This document shows positions 10,601 through 23,839 of a stretch of 64,000 bases of DNA, in pieces. Source of the stretch: Chaetorhynchus papuensis. Lineage: Eukaryota > Chordata > Aves > Passeriformes > Rhipiduridae. The translations under genes were made by a program, and so were the position numbers. The number at the start of each line of letters is the position of its first letter. The first letter of the stretch is position 1. Under the pieces are notes generated by a model. The model worked only from the letters and a program-made list of their open reading frames with translations, was not told the origin of the DNA and ran no database searches. The DNA is taken from the NCBI GenBank assembly GCA_013396525.1, contig VWYX01000740.1, positions 1 through 64,000 of the forward strand, written 5' to 3'.

Positions 10601-13600
10601 ATTATTATCATTAATAACTTGCTAATTCTTTAATAATATTAATGACCAATTAATAAACACCATAGTGCTAATTAACATGAATAATGATAATAATAACAGT
10701 AATGTATAGCATTTATCTGCCATTTCCTGTTAGCAGATCTGTGCTTTGCAAGAGTGGCATTTCCACTTTATGGAGAGGGGTAACAGGTGAATAAAAGTCA
10801 AAGTGCTTATCCCAGTAAATCACCCAATAAGCTCCTGGCTGAACTGTACAGCTCTGAATCTTTCATTTTAAAGGCAGTGTGGTGCTGGCTGATGAATTTC
10901 AGCATCCTTCAGAAATGTTTTTTGAAACCACTTCAGGTGTGTGCTGTTGTATGTGAAATAATGGAAATATTCAAGGTTATTTGTCTCTTTTGAACCTTCT
11001 CTGGGATTTGTCTTTGCTTTCACCAATTCTCTCCTGCTTTAAGCTGTCCTGTCAGTTAAAACTCTTGTTGTCTGACCTCCCAAATTCACCCTGCTCTGGC
11101 TCCTGACAGTGTCCCAGTCCCTGCCCAGCACTTCAGGGGACTGGTGCTTTTTAGTTTTTGCTTCTCTAAAAACGGAGAGGGCATTGCCAAAGAAGCTAGG
11201 CACATTTCCCCCGTTTCTTTTCAAAAAGAGGGAGTAAAGTAACAGAAATAAACAGAATTTATTCATTAAAATTCCACAGATGGGAAATATTATCTTTGGT
11301 CCTTTTGAAGAAACCACTCTGTGCTATGCCAAGGCCTGCTTGAATTAGGAAATTCACCACACACGCTCTGTCTCCTGGCACCTCACCTGGTTTTTTTTGC
11401 CCTGTGGAATGTCCCTCCTATAACCTTCTTCCCAGGGAAATGTGGCTCCTAAACAACCTCTTTTCCCCATCAGATGGGCTGGATTCAAGCCAGGCCATTG
11501 GTGGGGTTGTGGAGGGGAAAGTTGAGAAAGAAGGGATTTACAGAATCACAGTCACAGAATCACCAGGTTGGAAGAGACCTTCAAGATCATCGAGTCCAAC
11601 CCCTGCCCCAACACCTCAACTAAACCACGGCACCGAGTGCCACATCCAATCTCTTTTTAAACACATCCAGGGATGGTGACTTCCACCACCTCCCCAGGCA
11701 GACCATTCCAGTACTTTATCACTCTTTCTGTAAAAAACTTCTTCCTAATATCCAACCTATATTTTCCTTGGTTCAGCTTAAGTCTGTGTCCTCTTGTTCT
11801 GTCAGCTGCTGCCTGGAAAAAGAGACCAAACCCCCACCTGACTGCAGCCACCTTTCAGGGAGTTGTAGAGAGTAATAAGGTCACCTCTGAGACTCCTTTT
11901 CTCCAGGCTAAACACCCCCAGCTCCCTCAGCTGTTCCTCACAGGGTTTGTGTTCCAAGCCCCTCACCAACCTATATTTTTCTTGGCATAGCTTAAGTCTG
12001 TTTAGCCACCTCGTTAGAGAAACCAGCCACAAAAACACGCAAGTGCAAACTGGAAACCGGTGGCTGGCTTCAATTTTCCATTTATTTTTTGGGAATAGGG
12101 GTAAACATTGTGCCCTGTATGATGCCTTGGGTTTTAACTTTTATATTTTTCAAATCCTGCACTGCCCAGTGTGGAACTCTCAAGTTTCCTGGAGCCTGTT
12201 CATTTCTGCTCTCTCCTGCTGGGCACACACAACAAAGCCTCTCNNNNNNNNNNNNNNNNNNNNNNNNNNNNNNNNNNNNNNNNNNNNNNNNNNNNNNNNN
12301 NNNNNNNNNNNNNNNNNNNNNNNNNNNNNNNNNNNNNNNNNNNNNNNNNNNNNNNNNNNNNNNNNNNNNNNNNNNNNNNNNNNNNNNNNNNNNNNNNNNN
12401 NNNNNNNNNNNNNNNNNNNNNNNNNNNNNNNNNNNNNNNNNNNNNNNNNNNNNNNNNNNNNNNNNNNNNNNNNNNNNNNNNNNNNNNNNNNNNNNNNNNN
12501 NNNNNNNNNNNNNNNNNNNNNNNNNNNNNNNNNNNNNNNNNNNNNNNNTAGGAGGCCTCTTAAGGCATCATGTAGATGAAGCAAAGGAAGCTGCCATGTA
12601 TGTTAGACTTTTGTGAGCATCACTGCAGGCAAAAACATGGGAGTGCATTCAAATGTGACTGAAACAAGGCGGACAAAGCATTGGTCTTTGAGAAAGTCTG
12701 TTCTTCATTCCTTGTTTTTGCATCTCCCTTTCTAGCCTGGCACTGAAATTTTCTTTAATGAAGTCCTGTTGTCCTCTGAGTTATGGCCAGTTATTTTTCC
12801 CAGGGGCCACTCACTGCTGCTGGGGTATTGGCGTTGCTTCCCTGTTAACATCCTTCCCAAATAAAACAGAATGACAGAGTTTTTGTGTGAGACAATGGGA
12901 ATAACAAAGCCCACATGTTTAGAAGAGCTCTGTGTGCTTTGCAGACAGATAAAGCAGAAAATGATAGGTCAGATACTGTCCACATGTCTCTCTGGATTAT
13001 AAACACCTGCATTTGGATCTGGATTTATCCCATCTCACTTGAGGTGCTTTTTAGGCTGAAAATGCTTCAGGTATGAGTCCAGCCAACTCCCTGCATCACT
13101 GGTGAACAGGAGGGGTCTGCATTTCTGACAATACCCATCTCTTCCTTATTTGATTTTACAGCCAAATCCTGAGGGCCAACCTGCATTAGAGTGCCTAGAA
13201 ATAAATACAGAAGAGTTCGGTGGGCTGAATTCTGCCCTGTCCTCGTCAATGCAGTGATAAATAAATAACGATAAATCCCTGAAGTGGGCTATAAACTTTG
13301 AGGAAATGGCAAAATGCTGAAATCTGAGTGAGGGTCTGAATCTCCCTAAAAATTTCTCCATTTTTTGGGGCATTCCAGAAGAGCAGCAGAGTGGGACAGG
13401 GATAAAGAAAAGCTCTTGAGTCTGCCTGGTACCCTGAGGTCTGTTTTCTGTGCCACATCTGCTGCCTTTTGTACCATGGCAGTGTAAGGGAACTTTAATC
13501 AGAAGCCAGTGCTTTCCAGGAGTCTCTTCTTTCCTTTGGGAGTCCTAGGATTTAGCACACATCTCTTTCTATTCTTCTTCAGTCATGTCCTTTCCTCCCC

Positions 13601-16600
13601 CCTCTCAGTTCATTATCAGAAAGATTTTCTTTACTACAAAAAAAAAAGGATCCAAAGCTGCAGAGAAATTACCTAAGGCTCCATTGTAGCAGTAGTGTTT
13701 GCTATTGTATAAATATATAAACAACACCTCAATTTCTGTCTCGCCTGGCACAGTGCATACTCTGAATGGCAGATCTCGTAAGCATTAATTTTGTTTTTCT
13801 CAATCTGATTGAAATCAAGTACTCAGCAATGGCAATAATTTTACCTTCACTGCATCCCTTAATTATCTGCAAATACAGAGGTGATGGGGCTGACCTGGTG
13901 GAATGGGTGACCTGGGTCAGTGGCGTTCCTGCTCCCCCAAGGGCTGTTGAAAAGGTGTCTGTTTTTACACCCCTGGAATGTTGTTTAATATTCATTCAGT
14001 AAAGGTCATTGCAGCTGTGGGGAATAAAACACTGACAGGACAAACAATAGGCTGCTGCCTGTGACTCTGAAAGCTTTGTGTAATTATCCTTTTGTCTGTC
14101 AATCCTACTGGATTCGGTACTACCAGAAATTCCTCAGTTTGACAGAACCCAGCCCTTTGTGGAACCATTGCACGCTGGGATTGCTTGGCAAATAAACATC
14201 TCTGGCAGCTGTGTTCAGGGAAAGAAACATAAAGCAAGGAATGATTGATTGTAACTCGAAAACGAGCAGTAAAGTCCCACAAGCAAGGAGGTGAAATTAC
14301 ATGAAGTGATAAAACTCCTGGAGAAAAATGCCATCAGATTGGCCACATCCAGTTCTCCTGCTTGGTTTTGATCCCACATTCTCTTGTTTCTGTTGGAATA
14401 CGCATGGCAAAAGATGGCCTTGTTCAAGGAAAAGCTGAATGGTGAGGTACCATCCACTCACTCTGGCTATTGGATCTATTGGAATAATTCTCCAGCAATA
14501 AATATTTGTCTGTAGGTTGAGTTTCACCATCATGTGAATACACACCAAAGTCGGATGTCAGATGGGGAATGAGCCCTTTGAAGGGGCTTGCTTTTGAAAA
14601 CCTGACATTTCCCAAAGATCATTTCAGTGTCCCTGAAATTCATGAGCATTCTTGAGGGCTTTGTAAGGGAGAGGATCAGGTTTAGGGAAGTCTCTGTAGG
14701 AATTGGAAACATGCAGCACAAAAGGACACCTCATCCATTCCTCCCTTACTCTCCTTTCACCTGGAGACGATTAATGAGCCTGCTTGAAAACCAGTACTTG
14801 AATAGTGATAAAAATACAGCGATTGAGCACTTGTCAAAAATAAGATTTCATAAAAAGGATGCAAGTCGCATATCCCCGATTTGCCTTTGGAATTCAGCCT
14901 TCCTGTCATAGGGAACACACCGGAAAGGAGGGGTCTCTGTCAGCCCCGATCTCTGTCAGGCTCTTGTTGGGTGACACAGACACTGCTGAGTTTGAGGGGT
15001 TTGCTGAGGAGTCAGGCTGTTCCCGCCTGTTCTTCCTTGTCCTGCTTCCAGGTTTTATTCCAGGTTTTATTCCAGGATCACTACCACCAACCAGGCAGGT
15101 CAGGCAGCTGAGGAAGCACTCAGGCCTCACCAGCTGGACCAGTGAAATAGGGCATAATTCTGTGTATGGGGAAGAGTCTGGAGAGCCAGTCCTGTGAGGA
15201 GCTGCTGAGGGAGCTGGGGGTGTTTAGCCTGGAGAAAAGGAGGCTCAGGGATGACCTTATTGCTCTCCAAAACTCCTGACAGGAGAGTGTAGTAGGGTGA
15301 GGGTTGGCTTCTTCTCCCAGGCAGCAAGACAAGAGGAAACAGCCTCCAGCTCCACCAGGAGAAGTTCAGGTCGGACATCAGCAGGAATTTCTTCACTGAA
15401 AGGGTGGTCAGATGTTGGAGTGGACTGCCCAGGGAGGTGGTGGAGCCCCCATTCCTGGGAGTATTCAAGAAACCCCTGCATGTGGCACTCAGTGCTCTGG
15501 TCTGGTTGTCAAGGTGGCGTTCGGTCAGAGGTTGGACTCGATGGTCCTGGAGGTCTTTTCCAGCCTAAATGACTCAGTGACTCTTCTCCACTCAACAGCT
15601 GATGCTGGAAGAAGCAGCCAAAGGAATCCTCACAGTGAGGATTGTCCTCACCTTGTCAGCAGCACGGTTCCGTGCTGTATTTTGTACAAAATACGTTTTG
15701 CATCCTGATGTCAAAGGCAGCAGCTGATCCTCAGCTGGTCAAACTGATGTAACCAAAACAAAGACTTCTCCCTTCTTAGGGATTTGAGCTACAATATTTT
15801 TAGACTCTCCTTGTTGTCTCAGAGTTCATGCCCTCGCTGCTTTCTTCAAAGATTGTAATTGAAAACGACACATTTCTGGAGAATGTTCCTACAGCCCTCA
15901 ATCATCTGAACAGTTTGTCCTGGCTTCAGGGGGACAGTCCATGTGAGTGAGAGCTGGAGTGGACGTGGCTTTGAAGGTTCTGTATCTCTCTAATCTTTGT
16001 TAAATGTTGTTTGATGAAGCTGGGAAGTTGCTTGTGCAGACAAACGTAGGAAGAACACATTTTTAGGAGGAGACTGGCTGTTCTTTTTGGCTTTGACTTA
16101 TCTGCATATTAAAATATGCATGTTTGTGAGACTGAATCTTTTCATCTGTGTCCCTCTAATTTGCCATCTTTTGTTGAAACTGTGTGTTTTCTTTTTTGAT
16201 GACTCCTCTTATGAGTATTATTGGAAGCTTGGAAAAAAATTCTTTACTTCTAAGCCAAGAATTTACTTAAAAAGCAAAACTGTTGTATAAAAGGCTGTTT
16301 TAAATAGATATTAGCAAAGTAATGAGTCAGGGAACAGTTACTTAATTAGCTGGAGACTTGTTATTTAACATCAGAAGAAATTCTCATTGGGGAAGGCAGC
16401 TGAATTTGCACTCGTAACACTTCAGATATAAATTCTGAACATCAATCAAGATGAAAACACAAACTCCTCTTCACTTAGGGTGCTGGTTAGAGTTTTGATT
16501 GCAACAGAATTAATGTTGGCTTCTGCCTTTTGGCATTTGCCATTTGCTCCTGTGGCCAGGGTGAAGAGCTGAGGGCTGCACTGCAGGAGCTGCATGCACA

Positions 16601-19600
16601 GATCTATATCTAGAAATCATGTATAAGAATTTTTCTGTTAAAAGTCACTCAGTTTCCTCTAGGGCTTTTTCAGTGAAAAAGTCCTGAGAGCAAAATGACT
16701 GAAAACAAAATTATTTCACTGAAAGCAAAATGTTTAATATCAGATTTCAGTTTCCCTAAGCAATTTCTCAAAGGTACAAAACGCAGCTTCAGTGGTGTTG
16801 GTACCCCCTTCCTCCATCCCTTATAGATTAAATCTCTTGAGCATTCTAGTTTAAAACATCTATGAATCAGGATGAAAGTTGTTTTTATGCGCTTTCTTAC
16901 AGAACATTCAGGTTATTTATAGATACACTTTCAAAAGAAGGACAAAGGCTTAGAAAAGGCTTTTTTTAAAGTTGTTTTTTTCACCTGAGCATATTTCATT
17001 TTTAAGAATAACGACACAAAACAAATGCTTCTGTTATTGCACTCTTCTATAGCTGAAAATACAAGTTTGGACTGTGAACTAGAAGATGATAAAGTGAAGG
17101 GAATGTGTTACATTCTTTATCCAAGAAGAGATTTTGGGCTCATTTGAGTTGCCCAGGCAGGGATGTCTCATGGCACCTGAGATCCTGTAAGTCTCTCACC
17201 TGGTTTCCAGTTATTGTTGAATGACAGCACAGCCTCCCATTGATCCAGTGTCATATTCCTGACCTAAACTCACTGTGGTTTTACAGCTATTACAGAGGAC
17301 AGGTTTCCTTTTGCTCAGCTCATCTGGGATCTGACTTTTTAGCTGGAAGGGCACTACAGCTGCATTTCATTACCTGCCATAACTCAAGGCCTAATATTTG
17401 CTTTCTATGCTCCCTGATTTACCAGAGCTGTACTGGTCTGCTCCATCAACAGTCTCTAACAAGCCTTCAGTAGTGGTTGTAGACTACAATAAATAAATGA
17501 TCTTATAAATTCCGTGTTTTCCACAATGAATTTTTTCTCCCCCCAGCCCCGGTGATGCTCTAATATTTTCTGTTTTTCTTCTAGGTTGGCTGTTACTTGA
17601 AGACCCCCAAGTACCCAATTTGGCTGGTGTGCAGTGAGAGCCACTTCAGTGTGCTGTTTTGTTTGGAAAAGGATTTGCTCAGTGACTGGAAAACGGGACG
17701 GAGGTTTGACCTCTATTACTACGATGGCTTGGCCAACCAGGACGAAGAGATACGGTTGACAGTGGGTATGTGCAGCTCTCTGACCCTGCATTTCACCTCT
17801 GGGGGGGGACAGAAAGAAGGATCTAATAATAGAAAAAGTGATGGTTGCAGGCAGTCAATGTTAATTTATGTGCTGTTCCCTAATTTCCCTAATTGGTTGT
17901 GGTGATTAATTATATTTAGCAAGGAGGTTTTGAGGATAAAGCTCTTTGAAAGGGTTAACAGTGAGCGTGTGTCACTTTATTCACACTGAAAAATCTTTCA
18001 GTGGCACTGATTCCCAAGGAGCAGGTTGTGATCTCTGCCTTATTCATCCTCCCAGGACTATAAAATATATTTTACTACTCCCATTCTCCTTCACATCATC
18101 TCACATCGTTTCTACAGGCAGAAAGTGCAGCTCTCCCATTCCTCACCCTAAATGCCTGTAGGAAAATGAGCACAGAGGGTGAGGAAACATGAAATCCTTG
18201 CCTCCAAGGCAAGAAGATGCCAGTAATCTGCTAAAAGAGTTCAGTCTCTTACCTGCCTGGAAGCACAAGCCTGCAAAAGATCTTCCAGCTTGTTGCACTC
18301 CTTCTTTCAGGAAACCATGCCAAATTACACAGCTGCTTTTACAGTAACTACACACTTCTGCAACTGGAAGGCATTTGGATGAGTATCCTGATCCTTAGAA
18401 AGCACCTCCTTCAGCACATTCTCCACCACTAAATCCCTGTTTGCTAATTATATCCTACCTACCTTTTGTTTTCTTTCCTTTGGTGTATTTATAAAATCTT
18501 ATCTGGGATTCTTTGATAACCACATTCCTTCTCAATCTTAAGGAGCCACTCTGTTGTAGTCTGCTCTTTAGAAATAAGTTGTCCCTATTCCTTATTTGCA
18601 CCGACATCCAGGTTTTTGGGCAGGATGGGTGTTGTAGGTTCTGCTCGAGTCCCTGTGGCAAAGCTGTTCGTGTGCTGGGAGTGCTGGGGGCTTGAGAGCC
18701 TCACGAGATTTGGTAGTGAGTTCAGTCATCTTTCTGCCTGTTATTTATCATCTTATTTTAAAGAAAACCCCTGTCATTAGGCTGTAGGGGTCATGATGCC
18801 TTAAGAGGCCACCTAAAAAGCAGAGACTAGACAGGAGTAAAGGGAATAAAGGTGGGGATTTATTGGAAAGGCCTTCAAAGGTACCCCTGGGGAGCCAGAG
18901 GCTGCTGCCAAGATGGGCCCCGAGATGGACGAGAGGTCACGAGTTCTTCACACTTTTCTAGGTTTGGTTCATTTGCATCTCAGGGTTCATTCTCCAATTA
19001 AAGCTTCAGTTTAATGATGGCATTCCCCTCAGCTTGCCCCCCTTTCAGAAGCTTTTAATTTATACTTTTTGGGCCTAGGAGGGTCTGGGTGTCCTTGGAG
19101 AGCAGGCCCGGAGAGGCTTTGTTGTGTGTGCCCAGCAGGAGAGAGCAGAAATGAACAGGCTCCAGGAAACTTCAGAGTTCCACACTGAGCAGTGCAGGGT
19201 TTGAAACATATAAAAGTTAAAACCTAAGGCATCAATCACATGATGTGTTATCTCAAAAAATGATCAGTTTTCACAGGACTTTGGTTGCCAGCTGGTTCCC
19301 TCATCCCGGATAAAAGTGACGTGGATGATATAGCTCAGCACAGGACTAGAGGCCTCTTATGTGTTCTACCACATAACATCTGGTCCAAAACAGGTATCCT
19401 AATCTGTCTGTCCATCACCAGGAATGTTTCCAAAATCTGAGAGCTGCCAAGCCCTCTTAAGATCCCTGGATGAGGAATTGCCCAGAGCACGCATAAATTT
19501 TTCCCTTTGCTGTCCAGCCTGCCGTGGCATTCCTGTGTGTTTCTCCCCAAAGCGTAAACATGAATGGAGTTGAGATATCTCTTTGTTGTGGCCATAGCCC

Positions 19601-22600
19601 CTTCCAGGGGTTGGTGTGTCCCAGTAAATCCTTTGTTATCAGTGAAATTCTGCAAAAGGCAGTAAAAATGCAAATATTCTCATCGTTCCACAGAAATGCT
19701 GCCCTGGCTCTGGCTGTGCGGTAATCCTTTGCTAGGTCTGGAGAAAACTCTTAATTACTTTACATCCAGAAGGTGCCACTGGCCAAACATCTACACCCAG
19801 CACACAGGAGCAGATGGAAATCTCAGAATGCTGAGTATTGCTGGTATTTCCCTTGTGGAAATCCCAACTAGGGGTGGTGTTTAGGCAGCATTACCTGGAG
19901 ATGCTGCACGAGGAGCTGGGTGCTGGCCCAGCCACATCTCCCTGCTGCTGACTGGCAAAGCTGTTTGCTTTACTTGAGCAAGAAGGTGAATTCCTTGAAA
20001 TGGGAATCTTGATTATAATTAGGTAAAATTACCATCAAGGTCACATTTCAGGAAATATTGAAGAAATTGTGCTGGGCAAGACAGGCAAAAAAGACAGAAG
20101 AGTAGTATTATATTTTGGGAGTAGCAGCAATTGCTACTTCATATTGAGAATTTGCCCTGCTTCCCATACTTACCATTTGCCAAAATTAGGCAAGAAATAT
20201 AAAGGTCCTTCATAAAAGCAGTTTAGTGACATCAACATACCATCCTAAATAGGGGAAAATAATAATAAATCTTTGCATTGGGGTAGAAATTTTGGATAGG
20301 CAGAGAAGAGCTGTAACAGTGCTGGCACTCAGTTTCTCACTACCTAAAGGTCAAATATACATATTCCCTTCTTTTATTCTAAGATACACCTTTATGATAC
20401 GTTTTTTCCTATTTCTTTGTATGGAGACCCTCCATTCAAACCTTTTGTTGGAAGAATTCAAGTCTAAAAATGGCAAAGTTCATCAACATTGGCAATGGCT
20501 GGGAAAGGCAGCCACAGCGTGTGCCTGTCCTGCTACCAGGACTGTGGTCAGGACAGTGGCCTAAGTTGCACCAGGAGAGGTTTAGAGAAAAATTTCTTCA
20601 CAGAAGGGGTAGTCAAGCATTGGAGCAGGCTGCCCAGGGAAGTGGTAGAGTCACCATCCCTGGAAGTGTTCAGAAAACGTGTGGGTATGGCACTTGGGGT
20701 CATGGGTTAGTGGTGAACGTGGTGGTGCTGCTGGGTTGATGCTTGGACTTGATGATCTTAGAGGTTCCAGCTTCCATTATTCTGAAATTCTGTGTTACAA
20801 ACTCTTCAATATTATGACTAAAAATGTCCTTTGAAACTTAAAAGGCTCCTGTGTGCCTCTAAGTTCCTGAGGATCTAAAGGAAAACCACGAGTACTTTAT
20901 GTACTTATAAATATTGTCCGTTTCCCTCTACCCCAGCCCTTGCAGTCATCCAGAGTTCTCTGCATGCGTTTGTACCCATCAGATCAACACACAAGGGAGA
21001 GCCAGCTCCTTTCTGTGACATGAGAGAGCCACATAGATCTGAGGCTGGCAGCTGTGAATATCAGAACAATCCCCTCCCATCCTGTCTACATGAGTCTTAC
21101 TGAAGCAGCCCCAAATCCTACACCCCACCTTGGCATCGCGCGCTGCTCGCAACCAATCCATTGGCTGGGTGGCAGACAGAAAAGAAGAAAGAAAAAAAAA
21201 CCCCTTGGTCTGCTGCAGTTTAAATGTTTGACTCCAAAACAGGAAGCAGCTGAGCAGACTGACATCCAAGCTGGTGGCAGGATGTTTTGTCCCTGGGAAG
21301 TTCAGCTCTACTTTCACTGTTGACAGATGCCGTGTCCGAGACAGTGACCTCTCTGTTTTCCCCGGAACACTGCAATTGCCTCTCGGTCCCAAAGGAATGC
21401 TCACAGCCTGGGGAGGCTCTCTGATATCCCACACAGCATCATCTTCTCCTGGCTGTGCTGAACAGTCAAGGGACAATCTTCTTTTCCAGGGTGGAAGAGT
21501 CTTAACCCAGTTCAGATGGGACTTGGGGTTTCCTATTCAAGTCTAACACTACCACTGTCCTTAGCGTTTGAGCAACAAAAGTTACTCAGTAATTACGACA
21601 TCAATTGCAAAATAAAAGCCTCGTGACAGCCCAGCAGCACATTATTTCATCTTCTCATCTGTGGTTTTCCTTGAAACCATCTCTGTATGTGTCATCTAAG
21701 CTGGCTCAGGCACGGTGATCAGTGGTGGATGTGGCAGTGGTCGGACTCAAATTATCTGAGAGGTCTTTTCTGTGGGGTTCTTTATGAATAGAAATTTCCT
21801 CAGCCACTAACAATGTCTGTTATCTCTCTGCAGATACAACTCAGGTGTGCCCTGAAAATAAAGAAAATGATCTTACCCCTCCACTTGAGCACTGTATTAG
21901 GACAAAGTAAGTGAAATTACAGTTTTTTCATATGGATATATTAAGTTGTTGATACAAGTAACTCATGTGAGGCTGTAGTGTCAAAAAGAATATTTCAGCA
22001 AATAAAGCTGAAAAATTATTGCTTAAAAGTCAGAAAGGATCTGAATGGGCCAGGCTGGGGTAAGTACTACACATTTAATTGTGTGTTACTGTAATTAACA
22101 CTGAACTGTCCAAGGTGTTCATTCTTAGAGGAGCCTTCTCTACATCACCAGGAGCTGACGGAGCCAAAGTCAGTCTGAGAGCACAGCTTGGCTGCAATAG
22201 ATCTAAATTTAGCTTCCCAAAAGTGCCTGATACCTGTTGCAGAGGTATAATTAGAAAAGAAGAAAATTTATTCCATTTTCATCAGTCTTTTGTGAAGAAC
22301 AAAAGGGGGGACCTGGGTGTTGTTTTCAATGCATGAAGCCCCATTGAACAGTCTGTTTTCTCCAGCTGTCTGTGGACAGCACAGGGTTTGTCAGGACCAC
22401 AAAACACCACATTTTGTGCAGTCATTCATGACAGTTCTTAGCTCATATTCTCTCATTAATTACAAGGTCAGTTCCTGTCATTTTGGGGTTTTCATGGGCA
22501 TTTTGAGGCCTGTGTAAGCAATTCATCCAAGTCATACTGAAGTTAATGGGAACATTTTCAGCTTAGTGAGACATGAAAGAAGCAAAATGGAGAAATTTAA

Positions 22601-23805
22601 CTGGGCAGAAAATTCAGCTTTCTATCAATTCCAGCAGGGCTTTGGAAGTTACTCTCTGGATATCTCTGGAGCAAGAAGTGAAAGCCTCATTGTCAGAGAC
22701 CATAACATTTGTTATATCAGGGAGCCAGGCAGCTTCAGGTTTCTCTTGAAATCCCTCTCCGGTCCTTGCTACAATTTGCTCTGTAAAAAAAAACCCAGCA
22801 GAAAACAAATAAATAAGGACAGTGGGTGGCTGCCAATGATCAGAAAGGCACTGAAAGTTAGAAGAGGCATCCTGCAAGGTGACAGCAGTGACATCAGCCC
22901 AGCCTTCCTGCAAATGCAGATTTTATTGATTCTTCATTTCCAGGGACACTTAAGCATGGCTGCAAACTCAAATAAATAATGTATAACCTCAGAAAGCCCC
23001 ACGGGGAGAACAATGCATGCAACTACTTAAAGTCTTAGAATATCTTCCATTCCTGGCATTGTGTCAGAGTTATACAGTGCTGGTGGTGCTGCTTTTTGTT
23101 TATTTTAAGTTCCCTGCTTTAATCTGCTGGAGAAGTATATTACCAGCAAATTCCAGTGTCGATTTATTTTGTTTGTAGCATTCTCAGCAGAGTCTGATTT
23201 ACCCTGGGCAGTCTGGCTCCTTGTTTTCAGTGTTCTCCCTTTGCTTTGAGGGTATTTATTTAAGCATGGCCTTGCTGCAAAGGGTTTTTCATGTTAAATT
23301 TTCCCTTTTTGTTTTAAGAACTTTTTCTTCCAGCTGTGGAAGAGTATATAAGGAAAAGTAAAAACCAACCCAAGTAACCAAAATTTTAACAATTTGGCAG
23401 GTAAAAAAAAGGATGTTTTCTGTCATACAACCATGAAAAATACTCCTAAATTAATTTTTAGTAAAGCAAAGAGCTGTTATTTATTTTGATGAAGAATTCA
23501 TGATGAAGCTCCGTATCAGACTTCTCTCATCAAAAAAATGCAGGATAATTTCTCAGGCAGAGTGGAGAATTTCACAGTCTGAACAATCAAATTAGGACAA
23601 TTATCTATCACTAGTTGGTTTTATTGCTAACTGGGGGCATTCACACGCCTCAGTTCTGGTTGAATCCATGGGGTTGCTTACCCCAACACCTGAGCAGCTC
23701 CATCCTGTAACACACCAAGTTCTGTGCCTCACATCTGCCTGGTGTTTGTTCTCTTTCCCTCTCCTAAAGGGAAAACTCCATTGGTAATAGGCTGGTTTTG
23801 TATTT

Positions 23806-23839
<34 letters not shown>

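Larger units (their letters stand above)
7441..17584 (+). other. MINDY4: MINDY4 intron B-C (10.1 kb)
   Basis: It contains an A/T-rich inverted repeat at 10590-10699, a minus CR1 at 11541-11966, an LTR with an assembly gap at 12120-12570 and a plus CR1 at 15165-15585. The stretches 7441-10580, 12571-15040 and 15586-17584 show no gene, repeat or RNA that I can support. Confidence 0.8.
17766..21833 (+). other. MINDY4: MINDY4 intron C-D
   Basis: It contains a complete LTR at 18794-19234 and CR1 pieces at 20555-20795 and 21690-21775. The stretches 17766-18793, 19235-20550 and 20800-21680 are unassigned unique sequence. Confidence 0.85.

Noticed and set aside
17762..17763. Alternative donor GT four bases before the chosen end of exon C
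   Set aside because: It would break frame with exon D; GTATGT at 17766 keeps frame and fits the donor consensus.
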